Positions 24,451 through 32,751 of a stretch of 64,000 bases of DNA are shown here, in pieces (within the stretch, counting starts at the first letter, position 1; every line of letters starts with the position of its first letter). The position numbers were made by a program, and so were the translations under genes. The notes beneath the pieces are model-generated. The model searched no databases and was not told the DNA's origin. It saw only the letters and a list, made by a program, of their open reading frames with translations. The DNA comes from Kutzneria kofuensis. Lineage in GTDB: Bacteria; Actinomycetota; Actinomycetes; Mycobacteriales; Pseudonocardiaceae. The stretch lies in the NCBI RefSeq assembly GCF_014203355.1, contig NZ_JACHIR010000001.1, positions 6,264,038 to 6,328,037 on the forward strand. The letters are read 5' to 3'.

Positions 24451-25703
24451 CTGCCCTTGATCGTGCCCTTGGCCTTCTGCGCCCACAGGTCCGTCACCGC
24501 GGCCGCGCCCGTGGTGATGCCGACCTGCGACCAGTTCACCGTGATCGTGGCGCTGCCGCTGGTCGCCGTGTTGAACAGGGCCACGACGTAGGCGCCGGAC
24601 GGCTCCTTCTTGGCCCACACCTGGTTGTTGCCGCTCTTGATGATCCGCTTCGCGGCGATCGCGTCCTGGTCGACGCCGAGCACCGAGTCGTTGGTCAGCA
24701 TCGCCTTGTCGGTGGCGTCCAGGTGGGTCAGGTCGGTGCCCAGCAGCAGCGGCGCCGCCGCCATCGCCCACAGCGTCAGGTGGCTGCGCCGCTGGTCGCT
24801 GGTCAGGCCCGTGTTGTCGCCGTTGCCGATCTCCAGCGAGTCCAGGTCGTTCCAGCCGCCCGGGCCCGCGTACTGCTGCCAGCTCGACGCCGAGTCGAAC
24901 CTGCTCGACACGTGCTTCCAGTCCGTCAACGGGAAACTGGCGCCGTTCGTGCCGCAGTAGCACTCCACGTCGCCCTGGGTGCGCCAGCCGTTCGCGTACT
25001 GCCGCCACGTCTTCGCGTCCGCGATGGCCAGGTTGTTCGACAGCTCGTAGTGGATCGGCCGCCCCGAGTTCCGCAGCGCTTGCGACCACGCCTTCACGTC
25101 CGGGATGTCCGGGCTGCCAACGCCGTCGATCTTCAGGTAGTCCACGCCCCAGTCCGCGAACTGCTTCGCCCAGGAGTCGATGTACTCCTGCGCCCCCGGC
25201 TTCGTGTAGTCGATGCCGTACATGTGCTTGCAGTTGTAGTTCTTCTCCTGGGTCGTGGTCACCGCGATGTCCTTGGCGTGGAAGCTCGTGCCCGCGATGG
25301 GGGAGTTCGCCTTCACCGCGTTCTCCGGGATCCCCGGTGTGACGTAGAGCCCGAACTTCAACCCGTCCCCGTGCACGTGATCCGCCACGGCCTTCATCCC
25401 GCCCGGGAACTTGCTCGTGTCCGGGACCCACCGCCCGTTCCCGTCCACCAGTGGCCCGCTGCCGTCGCACTTCATCCAGAAGTCGTCGAGGTTGACGTAC
25501 TCGAACCCGTGCTGCGCCAGCCCCGAGCTCTTGATCGCATCCGCCTGCGCCTCGATCTTGGCCGCGGTCGGCGCCTTCCGGATGAAGCTCCAACTGCTCC
25601 ACCCCATCGGCGGCTTGCTCGCCAGCCCGTTGTCCTCGGCATTCGCCGCAGGTGTCACCGCTAGAAGCGCTAGCACCGCCAGCGCCCACGCGTACCGACG
25701 CAC
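24387..25703 (-). CDS. Secreted GH27 alpha-galactosidase
   Basis: 438 aa. A signal peptide (about 22 aa, ending TPAANA) precedes the GH27 barrel, which opens with KPPMGWSSWSF. The family motifs are EYVNLDDFWM, DYLKIDG with the nucleophile at about D193, WRTQGD with the acid/base at about D245, and GGWNDLDSLEIG. A C-terminal beta-sandwich domain completes the fold. It would release alpha-linked galactose from plant oligosaccharides or galactomannan outside the cell. A LacI-type operator lies about 45 nt upstream. The signal peptide uses two rare CTA Leu codons in GCTAGC-like context. The 3' end overlaps the convergent MFS gene. Confidence 0.92.
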   Translation of the reverse strand: MRRYAWALAVLALLAVTPAANAEDNGLASKPPMGWSSWSFIRKAPTAAKIEAQADAIKSSGLAQHGFEYVNLDDFWMKCDGSGPLVDGNGRWVPDTSKFPGGMKAVADHVHGDGLKFGLYVTPGIPENAVKANSPIAGTSFHAKDIAVTTTQEKNYNCKHMYGIDYTKPGAQEYIDSWAKQFADWGVDYLKIDGVGSPDIPDVKAWSQALRNSGRPIHYELSNNLAIADAKTWRQYANGWRTQGDVECYCGTNGASFPLTDWKHVSSRFDSASSWQQYAGPGGWNDLDSLEIGNGDNTGLTSDQRRSHLTLWAMAAAPLLLGTDLTHLDATDKAMLTNDSVLGVDQDAIAAKRIIKSGNNQVWAKKEPSGAYVVALFNTATSGSATITVNWSQVGITTGAAAVTDLWAQKAKGTIKGSYSATLRPGETRLIRAVPATS

Positions 25704-25748
25704 GAGACCCTCCCACCCAAGTCGTGCGGCGGCGGGCCTGCAACAGGT

Positions 25749-25762
25749 TGGAAACGTTTGCA
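25749..25762. promoter_or_regulatory. LacI-type operator before the alpha-galactosidase gene
   Basis: TGGAAACGTTTGCA contains the rare palindromic core AAACGTTT (25752-25759) and resembles LacI/GalR-family operators. The same core occurs before the sugar dehydrogenase gene at 40215. The local AT-richness stands out in this high-GC sequence. Confidence 0.6.
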
Positions 25763-26039
25763 GTCTAGGTGGCCCAGGGCGGATCGGCCAGCCCTGCTTT
25801 CTCGCGCTGCGATCGCACGACAGCCAGGTTGCCGCGCCTGATCAACGTGCTCGGGTGCTCCGCTCCCAGCGGTCGGGTGCTGAACGTGTCCGGTGCGCTT
25901 TCGTGCTGCGTGATGTCACCAGACAATCGACACGTCGAAGCAGCCCGGTCCACCACTTGTCCTTGATCCCGGCAGTGTCGCAACGTGACGGCCCGAGCGA
26001 GGCGGCGGAACGCGGGGGAGCCACCCGAACGTACGCGGA

Positions 26040-26579
26040 TCAGCCGAGTGGGAGGCCGGTCTCCCGGACCGTCCACCGGCCGGGGCTGCCGGTGAGTTGG
26101 GTGACCGTCAGCGGCGCGATGTCGACCCGCCAGAACGCGGCGGCGGGCGCGGCTAGCGCCGCTAGGATCGCTGCCCGTGCTACGGCCGGCGACGTGACGA
26201 CACCGAGTCGACCAACGTCGCCCTGACGGTCCAACCAGTCGGCGACCCGCTTGAGCACGGCGCTCACCGGTTCGCCGCCGTGCGGGGCGGCGTCGGGATC
26301 GGTCATCCACGCCAACAACTCGTTCTGGTCGACCTCGGCCAGTGACCGGCCACGCCACGAGCCGTGATCAAGATCGGCGAGGGCCTCGTCCACGGCGGCG
26401 TCCCAGCCGAGGGCCTCGGCGGTCTGCGCGCAGCGCAGCTCCGGCCCCCGGCTGAAACCGTCCAGTCTGGCCGGTCCGGCCAGCGCCTCCGGCCGTCGCG
26501 ACAACGGCTCGTCAACGGGGAAACGCGCCTGCCGCACGGCGTCGGTGGCGCCGTGGCAGACCAGGAAGATCCGGTTCAG
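26040..26579 (-). CDS. Histidine-phosphatase-superfamily protein with degenerate RHG motif
   Basis: About 179 aa. The N-terminus LNRIFLVCHGATDAVRQARF aligns with the phosphoglycerate-mutase-like RHG motif, but the catalytic-site Arg is replaced by Cys (CHG). The later SPAVARAAIL block holds no second catalytic His, so phosphatase activity is doubtful. No ATG, GTG or TTG start occurs before the motif. The best start is CTG 26579, whose CTGA overlaps the cbtA stop by 4 nt, implying translational coupling. It is the third gene of the cobalamin-riboswitch operon, so a role in cobalt/B12 metabolism (CobC-like) or regulation is likely. An earlier in-frame ATG at 26699 would place 40 unrelated residues in front. 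Confidence 0.72.
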   Translation of the reverse strand: MNRIFLVCHGATDAVRQARFPVDEPLSRRPEALAGPARLDGFSRGPELRCAQTAEALGWDAAVDEALADLDHGSWRGRSLAEVDQNELLAWMTDPDAAPHGGEPVSAVLKRVADWLDRQGDVGRLGVVTSPAVARAAILAALAAPAAAFWRVDIAPLTVTQLTGSPGRWTVRETGLPLG

Positions 26580-27415
26580 GCCGTCACCCGCGCGGCCGGC
26601 TTCGGTGCGAGCAGCCGCTCGGCCAGCGGCGCGAACACCAGGCCGATGACCGCCCACAAGATCGCCTGTGCGGCGAGCGAGTAGAAGCGGAAGTCCCACA
26701 GAACATCGGCCGGGAAACCCGGATAGACGATCTGGCCGGCCGGGTTGCGCAGCGGCTGCGGCGTCTCGGTCGCCTGCTGGCCGTAATCACGGACGTTCGC
26801 CGCGAGTTCGCCCAGCGACGGCAGCAGCGCCATCACGACCCCGATCACCACCACGAAAGCCAGCGATGCCAGCAGCGTCGCGTTCCAGTTGCCGAACCGC
26901 TTGGCCAACCGCTTGCCCAGCACCACGGCGCCGATCAGGAACGCCACCGAGCACACCATCATCAGCACGTACAACGCGCCGCGGACACCGATCGTCGCCT
27001 GGTGGCCGATCGACGGCGGATTGGCCGGATACTTCACGAACGGCACCAGGTAGATGCCGAGGAAGCCGCCGCCGGCGACCAGCACCGACAGCGTGCGCGG
27101 CCGCAGGTTGCCGACCCGGCCCAGGCAGACCGCGTACGCCACGGCGAACAGCGCGCCCATCGCGACGCCGAACAGCACCATGCCGACGCCGATGCCGACG
27201 TTGGCCTGGATGGCCCGGCTGAAGATCTCCGGGCCCTCGTCGCCCGCGGGCAGGCCGGCGGCCTTGTCCAGGGCGGCCTGCGCCTCGTCACGCCCGCTCT
27301 CGTAGTCGATCGCGGCCTGGATCTGCGGCTCCGCGAAGATCCGGGCGAAGACGAACGCCAACAGTCCGGCGAGGGCGCCGGCCAGCACACCCCGCAGGAT
27401 GATTCGCTTCTCCAT
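26576..27415 (-). CDS. cbtA: CbtA family cobalt transporter subunit
   Basis: 279 aa with about 6-7 TM helices, opening with the CbtA N-terminal helix (LRGVLAGALAGLLAFVFARI) followed by EPQIQAAIDYESGRDEA. CbtA is predicted to form a cobalt uptake permease with CbtB. It lies 24 nt after cbtB under a cobalamin riboswitch, the classic context for this family. Cobalt import feeds corrin synthesis. Confidence 0.9.
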   Translation of the reverse strand: MEKRIILRGVLAGALAGLLAFVFARIFAEPQIQAAIDYESGRDEAQAALDKAAGLPAGDEGPEIFSRAIQANVGIGVGMVLFGVAMGALFAVAYAVCLGRVGNLRPRTLSVLVAGGGFLGIYLVPFVKYPANPPSIGHQATIGVRGALYVLMMVCSVAFLIGAVVLGKRLAKRFGNWNATLLASLAFVVVIGVVMALLPSLGELAANVRDYGQQATETPQPLRNPAGQIVYPGFPADVLWDFRFYSLAAQAILWAVIGLVFAPLAERLLAPKPAARVTA

Positions 27416-27439
27416 GTTCGGTTGTCCCGCCCCTGGTGA

Positions 27440-27655
27440 TCAGTGGCAGGGGAAGCCGAGGAAGTGGCGCGCGTCGTGCACGAACTCGTGGATGTACATG
27501 TTGTCGCCGAACACCGAGGTGGCACCCTGGTCGATGCCGATGAAGTAGTACAGGGCCAGGGCGAGGAGCACGGTGCCGCCCAGCCACAGAATCGCCTTGG
27601 GCAGCGGCAGGACGACCGGCGTCGGAACGGCGGTGGTCGCGGGAATGGTGCTCAT
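27440..27655 (-). CDS. cbtB: CbtB small cobalt transporter subunit
   Basis: 71 aa with one TM helix (AILWLGGTVLLALALYYFIG) and the His-rich C-terminus YIHEFVHDARHFLGFPCH, which is the CbtB metal-binding signature. ATG 27655 has GGAGG close upstream. It is the first gene after the riboswitch and is cotranscribed with cbtA. Confidence 0.93.
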   Translation of the reverse strand: MSTIPATTAVPTPVVLPLPKAILWLGGTVLLALALYYFIGIDQGATSVFGDNMYIHEFVHDARHFLGFPCH

Positions 27656-27700
27656 GGAGCCTCCTTCGGGGATCGTGCGTCCCGTTCGTTCGTGGGGCAG

Positions 27701-27795
27701 GTGATGGCGTGGTGTCTGGCTCGCCCGCGTCCGAGGACCCGGGCACACAGTGGCGCGACCGCGCCGGAATCCCACCGGCTTACGCACACCATCAC
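27701..27795 (-). promoter_or_regulatory. Cobalamin (AdoCbl) riboswitch
   Basis: The reverse strand shows the B12-element core in order: AAGCCGGTGGGATTCCGGC, GCGGTCGCGCCACTGTG (with the GCCACTG box) and GCGAGCCAGACACC (the AGYCAGNNACC box). These are closed by a P1 pairing GTGATGG / CCATCAC. It ends 46 nt before the cbtB start codon. It predicts repression of cobalt uptake when cobalamin is abundant. Confidence 0.93.
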
Positions 27796-27805
27796 TCAGC
27801 GCCGC

Positions 27806-27835
27806 ACACTACGGACCCCGATCGGGGCACGTCAA
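27806..27835 (-). promoter_or_regulatory. Promoter of the riboswitch-cbtBA operon
   Basis: The reverse strand has TTGACG (27835-27830), an 18-nt spacer, then TAGTGT (27811-27806). This places transcription start just before the riboswitch. Confidence 0.65.
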
Positions 27836-27858
27836 TCCGCCGAGCAGGCAGTATGAAA

Positions 27859-28680
27859 TCAGTGTGAAGCAGCGGTCACGACGTTGCGCAGCAGCAGCGC
27901 TGTCGTCACCGGACCGACACCTCCCGGCACCGGGGTGATCGCCTCCGCGATCGGCTCCACCGCCTGCGTGTCGACGTCGCCGACGAGGCCGCCGTCCGTC
28001 GTCGGGTTGGTGCCGACGTCGATCACCACCGCGCCCGGGCGGATGTGCGCCGCGCCGAGCACGTGCGCGCTGCCGACGCAGGCCACCACGACGTCCGCCC
28101 GGCTCGTCTGCACCGCCAGGTCCTTCGTCCGCGAGTGGCACACCGTCACGGTCGCGTTCTCCGCGAGCAGCAGCAGCGCCGCCGGCTTGCCGACCACCGT
28201 GCTGCGGCCCACGACCACGACGTCCGCGCCGGCCAGCGTCGTGCCGTGGGCCCGCAGGAGCTCCACCACCGCCTGCGCCGTCGCCGGCGCGAACGCCGGC
28301 AGCCCCGCCGCCAGGCGGCCGAGGCTGGTCGGGTTGGCGCCGTCCACGTCCTTGGCCGGGTCGATGTGCACCGCGATGTCGTCGCGGCTGATGCCCGGCG
28401 GCAGCGGCGTCTGGCACATCACGCCGTGCACCGTCGGGTCCGCCGACAGCTCCGCCAGACACGGACCAAGCAGCTCCCGCTCGTCGACGACGCGCACCGC
28501 GACGCCGACCTTCTCCGCCGTGCGCACGATGGAGCGGACGTACCAGGCCGTCGCCTCGTCGTCGGTGGGGACCACGATCGCCAGCGTCGGGGTCGTGCCG
28601 GCGGCCCGCAGCCGGGCCGCGTCGTCGGCGATCCGGGCACGGATGGTGGCGGCCAGCGCGCGGCCGTCGATGAGGGTCAT
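27859..28680 (-). CDS. folD: FolD-family methylenetetrahydrofolate dehydrogenase, cyclohydrolase lysine missing
   Basis: 273 aa, FolD-like throughout: CQTPLPPGI (Gln90, equivalent of E. coli Q98), DPAKDVDGANPTSLG (Asp111), VVVVGRSTVVGKP (NADP site) and VIDVGTNPT, TPVPGGVGPVT. However the catalytic Y-V-x-x-K-x-K motif reads YVRSIVR (Tyr47, Ile51, Arg53). The lysine essential for cyclohydrolase activity in known FolD enzymes is therefore absent. The dehydrogenase half may still work. Its ATG overlaps the stop codon of a cyclohydrolase/cyclodeaminase-family gene by 4 nt (ATGA). The two proteins may divide the two reactions between them. Confidence 0.87.
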   Translation of the reverse strand: MTLIDGRALAATIRARIADDAARLRAAGTTPTLAIVVPTDDEATAWYVRSIVRTAEKVGVAVRVVDERELLGPCLAELSADPTVHGVMCQTPLPPGISRDDIAVHIDPAKDVDGANPTSLGRLAAGLPAFAPATAQAVVELLRAHGTTLAGADVVVVGRSTVVGKPAALLLLAENATVTVCHSRTKDLAVQTSRADVVVACVGSAHVLGAAHIRPGAVVIDVGTNPTTDGGLVGDVDTQAVEPIAEAITPVPGGVGPVTTALLLRNVVTAASH

Positions 28681-29285
28681 GCCAGCTCCTCGATGAACTT
28701 CTCGGCCGCGGCGACCTCGTCGCCGATACGGGCCAGTTCCGCTTCCAGTCGGGCTCGGGCGACTACGTCGGTCATCGACGCCCGGTTCACCGCCACATTC
28801 ACCGCCGCCGCCTGCATGGCCGCGCGGGCCGACACCGCCGCCACCGCCACGTCCGACAGCACGTTCACGTTGGCCCCCGGCCGGATCCTGCGCGCCAGCT
28901 CCAGGACCTCGCCCGCCAGCGCCGCCGTCCTCAGCGGCACGTCCGCCGCCTTGACCAGCGCCTCCTGGATGGCAGCGGTTCGGGCCGCCTTCTCCTCGTC
29001 CGTGGCCTTCGGGAGCCGGTAGGCGGCCGTCACCGCCGTGAACGCCTCCGCGTCAGCCTCCGCGAGCTCCACCGCCGCCTGCCGTCGCTCACCCGCCAGC
29101 GCCAGGACTTCTCGCATCGTCGGCTCGTGCTCCGCGTACTTCGGTCTGCCGACGGTCAGTTCACACACCATCGACACGAGCCCGGCCGCCATCGCCGCGT
29201 GCATCGCCGCCACCGCTCCGCCGCCCGGCGCCGGCGCGCCCGACGCCAGCTCGTCGAGCCAGCCACCGATCGTCTGCTCCCGCAT
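28677..29285 (-). CDS. Cyclodeaminase/cyclohydrolase family protein (FchA/FTCD_C type)
   Basis: 202 aa. The family start TIGGWLDELASGAPAPGGGAVAAMHAAM matches in pieces (SG.PAPGGGA... is the signature), with a long helical body and IRPGANVNVLSDVAVAAV, typical of formiminotransferase-cyclodeaminase C-terminal and methenyl-THF cyclohydrolase (FchA) proteins. The family acts on formimino- or methenyl-THF. ATG 29285 is preceded by TACGCT at 7 nt (leaderless). It is translationally coupled to a FolD lacking its cyclohydrolase lysine, so methenyl-THF cyclohydrolase is the favoured function. Confidence 0.87.
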   Translation of the reverse strand: MREQTIGGWLDELASGAPAPGGGAVAAMHAAMAAGLVSMVCELTVGRPKYAEHEPTMREVLALAGERRQAAVELAEADAEAFTAVTAAYRLPKATDEEKAARTAAIQEALVKAADVPLRTAALAGEVLELARRIRPGANVNVLSDVAVAAVSARAAMQAAAVNVAVNRASMTDVVARARLEAELARIGDEVAAAEKFIEELA

Positions 29286-29340
29286 GCGATCAAGCGTAGA
29301 ACCGCCCTCCACCCCCAGAAGTGGTAGAGGACAGGGTGAG

Positions 29341-29477
29341 GCGAAGGCGGTCCTCGGTGCGAATGGTGCAGCGAAGGCCGCCCTGGTGGCAGAGACGCGC
29401 GCGCCCCGGGTTGGGCTCAGGTGAAGCGAACGGCGGTTTTGTGGCCGGTAGTGGTGCGAAGGCGGACTTGGCGGCAG
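29341..29477. repeat. Four imperfect GCGAAGGCGG-type repeats
   Basis: Related units of about 22 nt begin with GCGAA(G/C)GGC or GCGAAGGCNG at 29341, 29371, 29426 and 29456. Three continue into a CTxGG(T/C)GG stretch. Spacing is irregular. No function is evident. Confidence 0.45.
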
Positions 29478-29622
29478 TGCAGCCCGAGCGGCACCGCCCG
29501 GCAACGTCGAGCGCGGGAGGCCCACCCCGACCACTTCGCGCCCCCGACGCCCCTCCCCGCCTCCAAGACAGGAGAGCGCGAGGCATCGGCTACCCGGGGG
29601 CCGAGCCGCGACGCCGAAGAGA

Positions 29623-29711
29623 CGGCAAAAAGAAGCGCCGCAGCCCTGGGGGTCGACTGCGGCGCCTCGCCGTGAGTTTCCAACTGCTGAGGTCGGGGGG
29701 ATCACGGGCCC
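29623..29711 (-). ncRNA. Candidate structured small RNA (6C-like), reverse strand
   Basis: The reverse strand has TATCCT (29723-29718, -10-like). A first hairpin with stem CCGTGA / TCACGG (29707-29702 with 29675-29670) encloses a CCCCCC run. A second, strong hairpin has stem GCGCCGCAG / CTGCGGCGC and a CCCCC loop (29665-29635), followed by TTCTTTTT. Two hairpins with C-runs and a terminal U-tract recall the actinobacterial 6C RNA, but I cannot align it to that family. At minimum the second hairpin is a good terminator with no upstream reverse-strand protein gene to serve. Confidence 0.4.
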
Positions 29712-29782
29712 ACGTCAAGGATAGCGTGTTTCCGGGGGCAGGGAAGCCCTCGGTCCCCACTTTCTGCAATTTGCTGTCGGCG

Positions 29783-29788
29783 TAGGGT
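29783..29788 (+). promoter_or_regulatory. -10 element of leaderless promoter for DUF3046
   Basis: TAGGGT, then 8 nt, then ATG 29797. This supports ATG 29797 over the in-frame TTG at 29788. Confidence 0.5.
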
Positions 29789-29796
29789 TGACCACG

Positions 29797-29991
29797 ATGC
29801 GTATCACTGTCTTCCGGGCCCTGATGGCCGAGGAGTTCGGTCGGGTCCGGTCCGAGATGATCGCCCGCGACCACGTGTTTTCCGAGCTCGACGGGCTGAC
29901 CGTGGACCAGGCGCTCGAGGCCGGCGTGCCGGCGAGGACCATCTGGCGGGCGGTGTGCGAGGCGTTCGACGTCCCGGTCGAGCGGCGCTGA
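29797..29991 (+). CDS. DUF3046 protein
   Basis: 64 aa. [20 protein letters not shown] matches the DUF3046 family of short actinobacterial proteins encoded just upstream of recA. It contains a possible helix-turn-helix ([20 protein letters not shown]). Function unknown. A DNA-related role is suggested only by the conserved position. Confidence 0.88.
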   Translation: MRITVFRALMAEEFGRVRSEMIARDHVFSELDGLTVDQALEAGVPARTIWRAVCEAFDVPVERR

Positions 29992-30018
29992 CGGTGCGGA
30001 CGGCGTGTCGGTTTTCCC

Positions 30019-30034
30019 TCGAACAGGTGTTCGG
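30019..30034. promoter_or_regulatory. LexA SOS box of recA
   Basis: TCGAACAGGTGTTCGG is one mismatch from TCGAAC-N4-GTTCGA. It lies 124 nt before the recA start and overlaps a TAGCCT -10-like hexamer on its 3' side. Confidence 0.85.
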
Positions 30035-30063
30035 CTAGCCTGGGGATCCGCGGGTCGCCGAAA

Positions 30064-30086
30064 TTGTCAGACCCTCCCCGTAGCGT
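30064..30086 (+). promoter_or_regulatory. PafBC-type (LexA-independent) DNA-damage promoter of recA
   Basis: TTGTCAGAC, 8 nt, TAGCGT. This matches the mycobacterial RecA-NDp layout TTGTCRGTG-N8-TANNNT in spacing and in all positions except the last two of the first block. recA therefore appears to have both LexA and PafBC control. Confidence 0.7.
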
Positions 30087-30157
30087 CCTCGGTGACGACA
30101 ACCCGGCGGCGGGCCCTGGGCAAGCGGGCCGGCCAGACAGACAGAGGTGGACTTCCC

Positions 30158-31198
<1,041 letters not shown>

Positions 31199-31202
31199 GC
31201 CG

Positions 31203-31745
31203 GTGACGGAGCGGGAGGAGGCGTCCGGCGAGACCCCGGCGGTGCGTGACGCGCCGGAGGTGCGCCGGGCGCAGGATCTCTGCGTGCGGCTGCTGAGCGT
31301 GCGGGCCCGGTCCCGTACGGAACTGCGGCAGGCCATGGCGCGCAAGGAAGTCGAGGAGGAGGTGGCCGAGTTGGTGCTCGGCCGCCTGGACCGGGCCGGC
31401 CTGATCGACGACGAGGCGTTCGCCCACGAGTGGGTCGCCTCTCGGCACAATCACAAGGGCCTGTCCCGCCGTGCGCTGGTCAACGAGCTCCGTCGCAAGG
31501 GCGTCGACGACTCGGTAGCCGCTCAGGCGGCCGCCACCGTCGGCGAGGACAGCGAGCTCGAACGGGCCCGCGAACTCGTCCGCCGCAAGCTACCCTCGGT
31601 GGCCCGTGTCGACGACACCACCAAGCTCCGCCGGCTGGTCGGCGTGCTCGCCCGCAAGGGTTACGCCGAAGGCATGGCCATCCGGGTCGTCCGCGAGGAA
31701 CTGAGCCGGGACGGCACATCGGGCATCCCGGAGGACGACTTCTGA
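31203..31745 (+). CDS. recX: RecA regulator RecX
   Basis: 180 aa from GTG 31203. It has the three-helix RecX repeats: RAQDLCVRLLSVRARSRTEL, LDRAGLIDDEAFAHEWVASR and SRRALVNELRRKGVDDSVA. RecX caps and limits RecA filaments. It is 4 nt downstream of recA and cotranscribed, as in most actinobacteria. Confidence 0.93.
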   Translation: MTEREEASGETPAVRDAPEVRRAQDLCVRLLSVRARSRTELRQAMARKEVEEEVAELVLGRLDRAGLIDDEAFAHEWVASRHNHKGLSRRALVNELRRKGVDDSVAAQAAATVGEDSELERARELVRRKLPSVARVDDTTKLRRLVGVLARKGYAEGMAIRVVREELSRDGTSGIPEDDF

Positions 31746-32041
31746 TCGGTGACCGGTCGGACCGGGCTCGGCATTCCGGACCCTGGACGGGGTCGGTGCG
31801 ATCAGCGGTCGCGGCGGAGTCCGGCTGTGGCGCGCGATGCCCGGGCGACATCGGTTCGGCAGGCCACGCCGATGGCCGGCACTGCCGTGAGTGCACGTCG
31901 AGTGTCGGCGCACGCCGAGCGCCGACAGGACGGGGTGCGGCGGGCCGGCTGGGTCGGCGCCGAGGCAGAACCACGGGCGGGAGCGCCGAGCGGGCCGGCC
32001 GCGAGGTGACGTCAGTGGTGGGTCGGTGCGGTTCGGACTGG
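31746..32041. other. Intergenic region after recX, hairpin only
   Basis: About 296 nt with no convincing ORF. An inverted repeat GTCGGCGC / GCGCCGAC (31904-31911 and 31919-31926, 7-nt loop) lies between the convergent recX and the small reverse gene and may be a terminator, although no U-run follows. Confidence 0.4.
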
Positions 32042-32239
32042 TCAGCGCTGCCAGCGGAACTCGTGCATGGCCTGATGGCGGCCGCCGCGCATCATGGTCA
32101 TGGTCTCCGAGTCCTGGATCATCTGGTCCACGGTCACGCCGAAGAAGCGGGCCTGCGCCTCGATCTCGTCGCCCTCCTCGGGCGGCACGAAGCGGTGGAA
32201 GCGGATGGTGTCAGGGTCGTCGCTGCTCATGTCGTTCAT
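32042..32239 (-). CDS. Small hypothetical protein
   Basis: 65 aa (or 62 from ATG 32230). It is acidic at the start (MNDMSSDDPDTIRFHRFVPP), then has EEGDEIEAQARFFGVTVDQM and a His/Arg-rich end (MMRGGRHQAMHEFRWQR). No membrane segment, signal peptide or recognised domain. Composition and codon bias suggest a real gene, but I do not recognise the family. Confidence 0.55.
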   Translation of the reverse strand: MNDMSSDDPDTIRFHRFVPPEEGDEIEAQARFFGVTVDQMIQDSETMTMMRGGRHQAMHEFRWQR

Positions 32240-32333
32240 CTACGCGGCAGCGGCCGAATGTGCTCAGCGCCACCACGGATCGGTTCGGTGAAAGTCCCGG
32301 ACTTCACTCGGAGGGATGAGGGAAGCTGGACAC

Positions 32334-32747
32334 ATGTCCGACCCGCGGGCGATGGCCCGCCGTGAACTCCGGCTGCTCCGCCGCGACGCGCGGCAGCCGT
32401 GGCGGCGGTGGCCGAGACGGCTGGGTGGGGCGATCGTGGCGGCGACGCGGGCGGTGGCGGAGTTCTTCAGGGAGCTGATCCTCGAGATCGTCGGAGAGGC
32501 GCTCTTCACGCTGCTGGCGGTGGGTCTGCTGGCGGTGGTCGGTGCACTGGTCTCCTGGGGCTGGGCGCGCAGCCCCGCGGCGACGATCGTGTTGCTGGCG
32601 GGGATCATCGGCTTCCTCGGGTACGGCGGGTACGAGCTGGTCGCCTCCGTCCGTCGGCGGAAGGGGCGGCTGGCGGCCACGGCGGCCGGAGCAACGGGCT
32701 TTGTGGTGCTGTGGGCGTCGTACGTGGCGACGTATTACGTAGGCTGA
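32334..32747 (+). CDS. Small membrane protein of unknown function
   Basis: 137 aa from ATG 32334. A strongly basic N-terminus (ARRELRLLRRDARQPWRRWPRR) precedes an amphipathic helix and three hydrophobic segments (LFTLLAVGLLAVVGALVSWG; TIVLLAGIIGFLGYGGYELV; TAAGATGFVVLWASYVATYY). The in-frame ATG at 32316 lacks a ribosome binding site; GGAGGG lies before 32334. The HAD gene begins 5 nt after its stop. Confidence 0.7.
   Translation: MSDPRAMARRELRLLRRDARQPWRRWPRRLGGAIVAATRAVAEFFRELILEIVGEALFTLLAVGLLAVVGALVSWGWARSPAATIVLLAGIIGFLGYGGYELVASVRRRKGRLAATAAGATGFVVLWASYVATYYVG
32740..32745 (+). promoter_or_regulatory. Internal -10 element before the HAD gene
   Basis: TAGGCT, 6 nt, GTG 32752. The hexamer overlaps the stop codon of the previous gene. 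It could give a leaderless HAD transcript independent of the upstream gene. Confidence 0.4.
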
Positions 32748-32751
32748 CCGC

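Larger units (their letters stand above)
29286..29796. other. 511-bp intergenic region with repeats and a candidate RNA
   Basis: No convincing protein gene. It contains the leaderless -10 of the cyclodeaminase gene (29293-29298, reverse), a cluster of imperfect repeats (29341-29477), a candidate reverse-strand small RNA (29623-29711) and the -10 of the DUF3046 gene (29783-29788). Confidence 0.6.

Noticed and set aside
29288-29705. N-terminal extension of the cyclodeaminase gene up to 29705
   Set aside because: The extra 140 residues are low complexity and cross the repeat cluster; TACGCT 7 nt before ATG 29285 marks the real start.
31749-32009. Small forward ORFs after recX
   Set aside because: No ribosome binding site, no codon bias, and hairpin sequence within; treated as intergenic.
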